DNA of 64,000 nucleotides from Vandiemenella viatica (taxonomy: Eukaryota; Arthropoda; Insecta; Orthoptera; Morabidae). The notes under the pieces are model-generated. The model saw nothing but the letters and a program-made list of their open reading frames with translations. It was not told where the DNA came from and ran no database searches. This document shows, piece after piece, positions 56,378 through 64,000 of this stretch. Where the stretch lies: the NCBI GenBank assembly GCA_031002005.1, contig JARYHS010008074.1:270569930-270633929 (forward strand), written 5' to 3'. The position numbers and the translations under genes are program-made. The number at the start of each line of letters is the position of its first letter. Within the stretch, counting starts at the first letter, position 1.

Positions 56378-57529
56378 TTACTTTTTCCTAACCTTCCAAT
56401 TTTCTTCAACTTTTGTATACACATCTAATATTACATATCTATACACAAAAAGCTTCACTATATACATACAGAAACACAACCTTCCAATCATCTCAGACAA
56501 CAGACTTTGGTACAACCACACAACAGCTGAGACATAAAATGGTTCTGTTTTAACACATTGATTGTCACTTAAAAGCAATGTTGCTGACTCAACTGGTAAT
56601 ACAAATTTATTATTCTCACTACTGCAGTTTAGTCCATCATTACTCCCAACCCCACTCTTCATCATCTGATTACTACTTAAACTTACCAAATTATCTGAAT
56701 CAGAACATAAAATTGTTTTAACATCTGGCTTACTGACTTCCTCCACAAAATAATTATTTTTCTCAGCAATTACTACTTCACTATTAGCTTCCACATCAAA
56801 GAGGGAACAAAACATAGTGTCATCTAAGTCACATTCTGTACATTTTTCCAAATCAGAAACTGGTTCAATTAAATCCTTACTCCCACCCATTTCTTCAATG
56901 TCATCATCTAAACCAAATAAAGAGCTAAATAACGTATCAGCTAGGTCAAAATTAGGACAATTTTCCAACTTAGGGATTGGTACATAAGGCTTTTCAACAT
57001 CTCTCTCTTCGGTAGACAAGTACTTTGACTTACAATTCTCCTCCTCATCTGGGTCTCGTATCCACACCACTGTATCACCTTCATCTTCAAGATATCTGAG
57101 AAACTCCTCGATTTCAGCACTTCTACAAACTTCATTCCCACCTATACAAGCCCACATAGTCCCAACTATGCCATTCTGGATCTTACAAGTTTCTGATAGC
57201 CACACTGTAGTATGCACTATAAATTCTGCACCCCTTTTTGTAATTAAGCTGTGACCATTTCGAAAATCTTCTACATGAAAATTATTACTTTCGCACACTG
57301 ATTCTAGTGATAAGGTACTATGGTGGTCCCCTTCCCGCTTTATCTTATTATCAACCTTTACATCATCAACATCATTAATTACATCTATCATAACCTTATC
57401 CTGAAATTCACTTGCTGCTACCCCCACCTCTTCCAATAAATCTTCACGGGGATTATTCATAAAAATGGTATTAACTCCATAGCAGTTAGTACCTGGACCC
57501 ACATTCTTGTCCACCACTGCGGGGCCCAT
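56378..57529 (-). CDS. 383-aa ORF of unknown function in the LTR element
   Basis: Intact frame starting MGPAVVDKNVGPGTNCYG, 14 bases after the gag stop and in a different frame. It is strongly acidic, with paired blocks NFDLADTLFSSLFGLDDD and ECDLDDTMFCSLFDVEAN that look like an internal duplication, and a hydrophobic C-terminus (LLSEMIGRLCFCMYIVKLFV). No protease D-T/S-G or reverse-transcriptase motif is visible. It may be the spacer that precedes protease in a full-length relative, or a gene acquired by this element. Confidence 0.6.
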   Translation of the reverse strand: MGPAVVDKNVGPGTNCYGVNTIFMNNPREDLLEEVGVAASEFQDKVMIDVINDVDDVKVDNKIKREGDHHSTLSLESVCESNNFHVEDFRNGHSLITKRGAEFIVHTTVWLSETCKIQNGIVGTMWACIGGNEVCRSAEIEEFLRYLEDEGDTVVWIRDPDEEENCKSKYLSTEERDVEKPYVPIPKLENCPNFDLADTLFSSLFGLDDDIEEMGGSKDLIEPVSDLEKCTECDLDDTMFCSLFDVEANSEVVIAEKNNYFVEEVSKPDVKTILCSDSDNLVSLSSNQMMKSGVGSNDGLNCSSENNKFVLPVESATLLLSDNQCVKTEPFYVSAVVWLYQSLLSEMIGRLCFCMYIVKLFVYRYVILDVYTKVEENWKVRKK

Positions 57530-57543
57530 AACAGGGGTGGTCT

Positions 57544-59065
57544 TTAGTTTGCCTGCCCCCCATGCTGCCTTTCCCTTTCAGATTGAGGGTTCTGTTCTCT
57601 CACTCCCCCATTATCATTCCTCCTTGCGTAATTATCATGATCCCATCCCCTAGATCTACCATCCCTTGACCCATTACCCCTTCTAGGGGGACTCCTGCTG
57701 CCCCTCCTATGGTGTTGATTGTGGTAATGTTGTTCATTGAATGACTCCTGGGCATCCAAGCGTCTCAACAATTCAGAAACTCTATCCACATTTACTACAT
57801 CCAAAGTGGCAATTAAATTTCTTGTTTGCTGAGGTAGCCTAGCTCCTATCAAATCAATGAATTCCTCCTCTCCATAAGGATGGTCTAAGTACTTACAATG
57901 GATCCAACATTTATGAAAAAAAAATCATGTTGAGTTTCCCGACCAGGTTTATAGGGCCTTCCCGTCATCAACTCTCTCTTTTCTTGAATCTGCCTGCTTG
58001 TCGACCAAAAATGTTTCAAAAAGTTTTCTTTCAATAGCTTGTAGTCAGTCACTTCCCTAGCTTGTCTATCACCCCATGTCCTAGCATAAGACTTTAGATG
58101 TTTACCCACAAGTGCAATTTTCTTACTATCGGGTAACAAATTAAAATAGTCTGACCTTTCAAAATTATCTATAAACTCAATAGGGTGAAGTCTTCCACTG
58201 TCATCATAGAATTCAAATTCTTCCTTAATATCAGCACTGATAACCGGACTACCTGTTAAGGGAATCTGACTTAGCTGAACCTGTAACCCAGTAACCTTTT
58301 TTTCCAACTGATTTACATTACTTTCTAATCCATGCGCTAACTGTTCCTGTTGCTGCACCAATGTATTAACATTTTTCCCTAAACCAACCACTTCCTGTCT
58401 CAACTCATTGACCCTTTGAGCAGCTTTACTATCACTGGCTTGGAATAAAGTAACATACTCCTCCCTCATCTTATCACAATTTTCACTGACTTCCTTCACC
58501 TCTTTATAAATCAAATTTTCACATTCAGCCTTATTCTGTTCACAAAATTTGGTAACCTTTTCAAATTTCTCCTTACATTCTGTTACTACCTTCACCAATT
58601 TAGAATCTAAATTGTTAATATCCTCCTTGAATTGAGAGCTAAAACCCTGAAATTGCTCTGCGATTTTAACATCAAAACATTTAGTCAAATCAGAGAATGT
58701 TTTATCATTGTTTTGTTGCAGTTGAGAAAACTGATCATGGATTACAGCAAACTGAGAATTAATTTCAGAAAATTTGCTGTCAAGATTTAACTCATTTTAA
58801 ATTCTGAAAATTTGTTATCCAATTTGGAAAACTTGCTATCAAATTTGTCATCAATTTCGGAAAACTTACTGTCAGTATCACTTTTTAACTCATTCCTTAA
58901 CTCACTCCTAAATTCAGAAAATTTGCTGTCAAAATTTAACTCATTTTTAATTTCTGAAAATTTTTTATCCAATTTGGAAAACTTACTATCAAATTCGGAA
59001 AACTTTGCATTAAAACTGGCTACAAAAGACTCTAGGAATGCTTGTAGATTCTGACTATCAGCCAT
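57544..59065 (-). pseudogene. Gag-like protein with heptad repeats, two homopolymer shifts
   Basis: Start MADSQNLQAFLESFVASF at 59065. Residues 15-90 are repeats of FDSKFSKLD/FSEFKNEL type, a strong coiled-coil pattern, continuing with more coiled coil (58400-58680). Gag core: HPIEFIDNFERSDYF, KHLKSYARTWGDRQ and NFLKHFWSTSRQ. C-terminal tail: Arg-rich (RRGSRSPPRRGNGSRDGR) and no zinc knuckle. Frame breaks near 58797 and 57915 both lie in T/A homopolymers, so they may be recent slips or sequencing errors. About 500 codons in total. Related to the gag at 1392-3032. Confidence 0.8.
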
Positions 59066-59546
59066 TTTTCAGTAATTAACAAAATCAACATGAAAACAAA
59101 GTTAATAAGAATTAAAATTTTTCTAACCTGCCACAAAATAACATGCAAAAGCAAAATTTGAATATTCAGTGCAGTACTTACAGTTCTTCCTCAATTTTGT
59201 ATCACATTAAATTTCACTTAGAAGCACTTATTTAACCATTAAACACCACACTGACTTCAAACACTTAACCACACTTTTCAATATTCACTGTAGGAAGACG
59301 ATTTTGAGGCCGAAGAAAATCCACTCGTCGTCGGAAGATTACAGCCGATTCCCGCTGGAAAATCTCCGCCTTAGGCCGAAGAAGATCCGCTTGCCGTCAA
59401 ATCCGTGTCGCCTGTATAACCTCTACGTGTCGTAGCCGGTCGAAATTTTCTCGCAGGTTATGTTCGCTTATCGCCGATAATCCGTCGCAATTTTCTGCAG
59501 ATTCTTTTTAGAAGATAAACATCCCACAGATGTTTAAGAACTTCTC

Positions 59547-59566
59547 GTCACTGTCAACGGTCGCCA
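59547..59566 (-). other. Primer binding site of the young LTR element
   Basis: Directly abutting the 5' LTR, the minus strand reads TGGCGACCGTTGACAG, which resembles the tRNA-Arg-type primer site I recall for mdg1/412-like elements. The tRNA assignment is from memory. Confidence 0.6.
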
Positions 59567-60281
59567 TATTAAGGTTCTTTATGGTGGTTTAAGAACTGCA
59601 TTAATTAATTAAAAAGTCCACCAAACAGATTATTTTTGAAGAGCTGTTTTATTTTGAATCAAACAAGTCAGTGATATTCACAAGCATAGTTACAATCCAA
59701 AGACGCACTTCTGAATAATCGTAAAGATAATCTCTGTGAACTCCACTGAATACTGCCAACTAAACTGACTTACTTACTGAATAACTGAATGAATGTCTAT
59801 GTCCAGGTGATCTGTTTATATAGAATCTATCGAAATTACGAGAGTCCTTCAAAGGCATCCGCCCGATATTTCTCGATCATAAACAATCACTCAAACAATC
59901 AAACATATTAAAAACAATCGGAATTGATACAAAATTAATTAATAACATTACAGAATGATCAGAAATGGTAATTATAGATACTTAAATACAAAATTATTTA
60001 CAGAAATCCTTTCAAACGGTAGAAAATTGTCCTGTAGACACCGTAACTTACAGTAATACATGGAATTACAAACATTTAGGAAATTCTCTTGCACCATTCG
60101 GTTCTTAAACATATTAAATGGACTTTAAATAATTTTGTTACTTAAAACAAAGTCTATATACCCTGATTTACCAGAATTTACAAAATAAACATATCAAATC
60201 ACCTTCAAGCAAACTTTAGCTCACTACAAATATTTCATACAGTACAATACTATTCAAAATTCAGGTATTAGGGCTGTTACA
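59567..60281 (-). repeat. 5' LTR
   Basis: Near-identical to 55042-55757; observed differences include one fewer A near 60015 and changes near 60072 and 60145. Confidence 0.9.
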
Positions 60282-60354
60282 GTATCCTAAATGTTAGGTT
60301 CCCTTTAGCCCTTCTCTGCTATTGGTGTTACGGCTCCTTCCATTCCTGTGTTGT
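60282..60354 (-). pseudogene. LINE fragment upstream of the LTR insertion
   Basis: The short rest of the LINE at 54060-55041; with the LTR element removed the two sides share GTAT and the frame continues through the endonuclease region. It abuts the tail of another LINE copy. Confidence 0.55.
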
Positions 60355-61060
60355 TTTTAATTTAATTTAATTTAATTGCAATGGAGCACAGGCTCCGGTG
60401 GCAATATCCCTACACACCCATCTTCCCCCTATCCTGCACCCACCTACATTTGCCCTCTACAAATTTTATCTTTAAATTCCTTCAAAGTTTTCGGTAAATT
60501 ATTCATCATTTCTCTTGGTAACTCATTCCAATCCCTGACACCCTTACCTAAAAAAGATAATCTTCTCACACCCTTGTGCCTGAAATCGAGTGCCAGCTTG
60601 TGGTCATGGTCATCTTTTCCCTTCCATGCACTACTTTTCATACTTACGCCAATATCTTTCCATGCCTCATCGCCAGTATACGCCCTGTACACTCCCATGA
60701 CCCTCCTAATCCTCCTCCTGTCTTGCAATGAATCCCATTCCAGCTCCTTTATCATATCCGTCACTGATTGCATTCTGCGATAATTTCCAGAAACAAATTT
60801 AGCAGCCCTTCTTTGCACCCTCTCCAACTCCTGTATTTGATACGTAAAATGAGGGTCCCATACTACACTACCATATTCGAGCAATGGTCTGACAAAGTTT
60901 TGTAACCCAATTCCTTGACTTCTCTCGTACATCCCCTCATCACTCTCTTCAACAAGTGCAGAATTTTGAAACCTTTTCCTACCACCTGTCCTATGTGTCC
61001 TGCCCAGTTAAGTTTGTTATCAAAAGTAATTCCAAGATTACTTTATAAAATCTCTGCTTC
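60355..61060 (-). pseudogene. LINE 3' half, same family as 24950-28170
   Basis: The open frame 60444-60932 shows FVRPLLEYGSVVWDPHFTYQ, ELERVQRRAAKFVSGNYRRM, LQDRRRIRRVMGVYRAY, and FLGKGVRDWNELPREMMN. Upstream in another frame is LNWAGHIGQVVGKGFK (near 60990). The 3' UTR ends GGGATATTGCCACCGGAGCC, then (AATTA)n at 60358-60378. This is the best-preserved C-terminus of the family in the window. Confidence 0.8.
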
Positions 61061-61865
61061 GTTTTGTTATTAGTCTTATTTCCCGCCTAATCGACATCTG
61101 GCAAATTTAATTTCTCATCAATAATAACACTTCTACGCTCACTTCAGATCACTAAATATGAATTTAATTTCTCCATAAGAATTTGATATTCATCATTCAT
61201 TTTTCCTCTATGGATAATAATTTTTTCTCTTGTCTTGCTGAGATGCCGAGCTGCAGTGACTTATAATTAATCTGACTACCAGTGTACTGTAGTTTCCTTT
61301 GCCAACAAGTACGAAAATTCTTCCATTAATTCCATCTCTAACTCTGCAGTAAAAGTTATTGGGCAAACTTTACTATCAAGCACTCCTTCGTTTCACCATT
61401 ACCGCCCTCCCCCTGATTTCCTCCAAATTATAAGGATGGTTCAAAAAGTAACGAGCCGGAGGCCTAGGAACAGAAATCAGTACCTGGGAGCTGTAATTAA
61501 TTTACAGTTACAATGGGATACAGTCGTTACACATTTCACAGTAATACAGACAGGCAAACAAGTTCCGCGGGATTCATTTTATACTGTGTGTGCTCCGTAC
61601 AGGTATTAGCCGATAGTTGTATCCAATAGTGTTCAGGAATTTCCATCCCATGCACTCTACTAATTGAAGTTACAAATTAAACAGCTGCACTGACGGTTGC
61701 CGATAATGGGATGATTTTCAGTCTGATCCGATCTAGTTTGTTGACTTAAATTATGCTTCTACAGATTAAGCAATGATTCTGTTCGTGTGAACTAAACTAT
61801 CTCACAACGACAGAAACGATAAGAAAGGCAGGTGCCAAAATAAGAAGGCTGAAACACGCACTTAC
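61061..61865. other. Unassigned sequence
   Basis: Possibly further decayed LINE upstream sequence to about 61440, then an unrecognised stretch with GGTTCAAAAAGTAACGAGCC at about 61438. No gene supported. Confidence 0.35.
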
Positions 61866-61998
61866 TGGTGGGGTCTGGAGGAACGGCCTGGGGTCCCGCT
61901 GCGGCGACGGAGACGGGGATGCCTAGTCCGCTGAAGCTGTAGCTGTAGGCGGGCGCTGTAGCAGCGGCAGTGGGGAAAGCTGCACTCCACACCTTGCC
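61866..61998 (-). CDS. Candidate internal exon of a host gene
   Basis: On the minus strand a 133-bp open segment is bounded by acceptor ttgtag and donor gtaagtgcg. It encodes GKVWSAAFPTAAATAPAY, then SYSFSGLGIPVSVAAAGPQ and AVPPDPT, an Ala/Pro-rich low-complexity peptide. It is GC-rich (about 65%) against AT-rich flanks, as expected for a coding exon. I do not recognise the protein; its neighbours are outside the window or unseen. Confidence 0.5.
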
Positions 61999-63510
61999 CT
62001 ACAAGTACACCAAACAAACTCACATGGTGGTCGCTATAGAATCATGCACTGTATTATTTAATTAGGCAGTTTATAAATTTAATATTTGTTAAATAGGATT
62101 GTTATAAAAAAAAAACAATAATATGATTGGAACGCATGTAAACATGAATAGGTTATATATCTCCTTCTCACTAGCGGCTCATCGTTAAAGGCTCTGAGGC
62201 GGAGCCGCCCCAAAAGATATATTAAAATATGTTTTTAAATAGAGTAATACAGAATTTAAATTAACAGGAAACATTTCGAGAATTTTTCACACACTTTTAA
62301 ACACTGACAGTCAATATTTTTAGAAGTGTTGATATAAAAGAATATTTCTCAAACGGGTAGTATTTTTAATGCTGCGCCTTTGCAACGCCATTACATTGTA
62401 TGTAGCAGAGGATTGGGGGCGTGGCTTTTACGGAGTATAGCTCTTATGGGTTCGTAGTAGGCTCAGCTTGTAGAACCTACGGCAGTTGTACCAACCCCAA
62501 CATGATTTTCTTGTAACGGTAGTTACAATGTAGGGAAAACTGCAGAGTGGTTGAACTGCCAGTCTCGAATCCCTGCCTCTGTATCTCCAGTTCATGCTTT
62601 CAAGCGTCATTAATCAACACTAAATATTTATGTTTTGACAATATAAAAGATACTTTTATGTTTCGAGCGTTGGCCATTGTATCATGCATAGTACAGGCAC
62701 ACTAAGTTTATACACATTCCGCTAAAGTGTACTAGATTACGGTGATATAAGTTTCACCATCTAGCGAGAATTTGTCGAACGATTAGATGAAATAAACTCG
62801 CGCAACGTTTCATTACCTGAGTTGCTAAAGATATTTGCACGAGAAAATAGGTTGTTTGGAAGTTTCTTTTCGTGAGTGTGTTGCGCGGTTGAGCCTGAAC
62901 TCTTGTAGTTATATTTTCTTTTTTGAGAATAGCTGCAGCTTTCCGGCGCTCTGAAAGTGTAATGTGAATTCGGTTTGAAATTTAGTGGGAAAAAATTTGG
63001 AACACGAGATTCGGTAGGACTCCCGCCATCGAGACTTTGACTGCAGGGGTAAAAGATTCGCAGCCTTCCCCAGTATAAAAACCACGAGCCGACACTGCTC
63101 CTTCTTAAGAAAGCCTTGCCCATGTCGAAGAGCAGGCGGTTACCATGTGCGATGATTACACCTCCATGGCAACGTAATTTATTCATTATTAATGTTTTTA
63201 AAACAGATTCAAAATTCTAATGACATGGCTGGAAATTAACATCTTTTATCGATGGAAAGGCCAACTATATTTCATTTGAATCATTCAGTAGCAAAGGAAA
63301 ATTATAACTGTCGGAAATAAATTTTTCTGATTGGTTTTGGTTTATTATTGCAATGGCGTTTCTTAAGCTTCTTTGATCTGCAGTGTCGAAAACGTAGGGC
63401 AAATATATATATATATATGTATATATATAGTTTCAGTTGTTACGACGGTTACTAAATCTGCAAGCCCTACTTTAAGTTACAAGTTTGCTGAGGCCACGAA
63501 TGACTCCAGA
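61999..63510. other. Intron-like or intergenic sequence
   Basis: No element recognised. A 141-codon minus-strand frame at 62761-63186 and a GC-rich patch near 62190-62215 have no supporting features. Confidence 0.4.
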
Positions 63511-63755
63511 GACCGAGAGTGGTGGGTGACTGGTTAACGCTCTGGCCTCACAGCTGGGAGGACGTGGATTCGACTCCCTGTCCGAGCATCCATATTTGAG
63601 TTTTCCATGGTTTCCCCAAATCACTCCAGGCGAATTCCGGGATGCTTTCTCCAAAAGGCCAGGGCAGAATTCCTTCCCGTTCCTCATCCCCCATCCTTTC
63701 CCGCCTCTACTGACGTAGACAAGGCGTAAAGCCATAATCAAAAAAAGAAAAAAAG
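63511..63755 (+). mobile_element. Full-length tRNA-derived SINE
   Basis: Head GACCGAGAGTGGTGGGTGAC, B-box-like TGGATTCGACTCCC, body TTTTCCATGGTTTCCCCAAA, end AAGGCGTAAAGCCATAATC then an A-rich tail. Best copy of the family also seen at 18404 and 27507. Confidence 0.8.
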
Positions 63756-63942
63756 AAATGACTGATAGAACTGGCTTCCAAGTAACTGATTTTTATCATT
63801 CAGAAGCTGACTCTGGAAAACAATATAGACAATCACAAAATATGATAATATTATGTGAAGCTGAAGAAGATTTACTCCTGGATGATTGAGTATTAAGTTA
63901 TAATTATCTAGGAGATAGTTTCTCAAGAGCAGTAGACACGAA

Positions 63943-63976
63943 AGCGTTGTTGTTGTGTTGTTGTTGTTGTTGTTGT
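63943..63976 (+). repeat. (GTT)n microsatellite
   Basis: About eleven GTT units with one interruption near the window end. Confidence 0.85.
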
Positions 63977-64000
63977 TTTAGGGCACGTCGACAGCGGGGT

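Larger units (their letters stand above)
55042..60281 (-). mobile_element. Young gag-only LTR retrotransposon
   Basis: 5,240 bp with a target duplication GTAT (55038-55041, 60282-60285) and two LTRs of 715-716 bp that differ at only a few bases by eye, so the insertion is recent. Reading leftward: 5' LTR, primer site, gag, a 383-aa unknown ORF, purine tract, 3' LTR. There is no protease, reverse transcriptase, RNase H or integrase, so it must be mobilised by a relative. Confidence 0.9.

Noticed and set aside
62761..63186. 141-codon frame on the minus strand
   Set aside because: No domain, no splice signals checked out and no repeat partner; likely a chance frame.

Overview
The window is repeat-dominated eukaryotic DNA, most likely from an insect or other arthropod with a large genome. 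This rests on AT-rich sequence with sparse spliced exons, tRNA-derived SINEs, LINEs, gypsy-type LTR elements, hAT, P-like and Penelope-like elements, and a complete Polinton/Maverick whose genes match the layout usual in insects. There are no operons, rRNA genes, true tRNA genes or CRISPR arrays. A run of Ns (8256-9254) is an assembly gap.

Region 1-14815 is a giant inverted duplication. Its arms (1-8255 and 9764-14815) face each other across the gap. Each arm carries the last two exons of an angel-like gene (CCR4/nocturnin-type EEP hydrolase). The left copy is in frame and the right copy has a 1-base insertion. Only the left arm holds a deleted LTR retrotransposon (1354-4611, 4-bp target duplication AGCT). 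The outer arm ends carry copies of a TTAA-flanked element that has a third copy at 15681-16984.

Region 15-36 kb is a graveyard of transposable elements: LINE and SINE mosaics, a P-like THAP transposase (19278-23053) split by a hAT-type element that itself holds a TTAA MITE, a full LINE relic (about 24950-28170) with a SINE inside, an unclassified DDE-type transposase relic (30430-32180), a satellite of about 188 bp per unit (32230-33860) and an RTE-like fragment.

The centrepiece is a 16,967-bp Polinton at 36727-53693. It has roughly 1-kb terminal inverted repeats starting AGTAGATAGG and a 6-bp target duplication ATTGAT, and it sits inside a Penelope-like element. On the left are leftward genes: an unknown conserved protein, major capsid protein, a 43-aa ORF, penton/minor capsid protein, and a PLA2-like plus cysteine-protease ORF. 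Next come rightward genes: packaging ATPase, two or three unknown proteins and integrase. Last is a leftward protein-primed-type DNA polymerase B. Most genes carry stops or frameshifts, so the element is dead. Its polymerase gene starts with a chain of short spliced exons, three of them tandem duplicates, and is interrupted by a 3-kb hAT element (47280-50301, 8-bp target duplication).

Region 54-61 kb holds LINE copies of the same family as the 25-28 kb relic. One is split by a young LTR element (55042-60281, near-identical LTRs, duplication GTAT) that encodes gag and a 383-aa unknown protein but no reverse transcriptase or integrase. A GT-AG bounded exon at 61866-61998 is the only other candidate host coding sequence. 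The remainder is intron-like or unassigned DNA with a SINE near the end.
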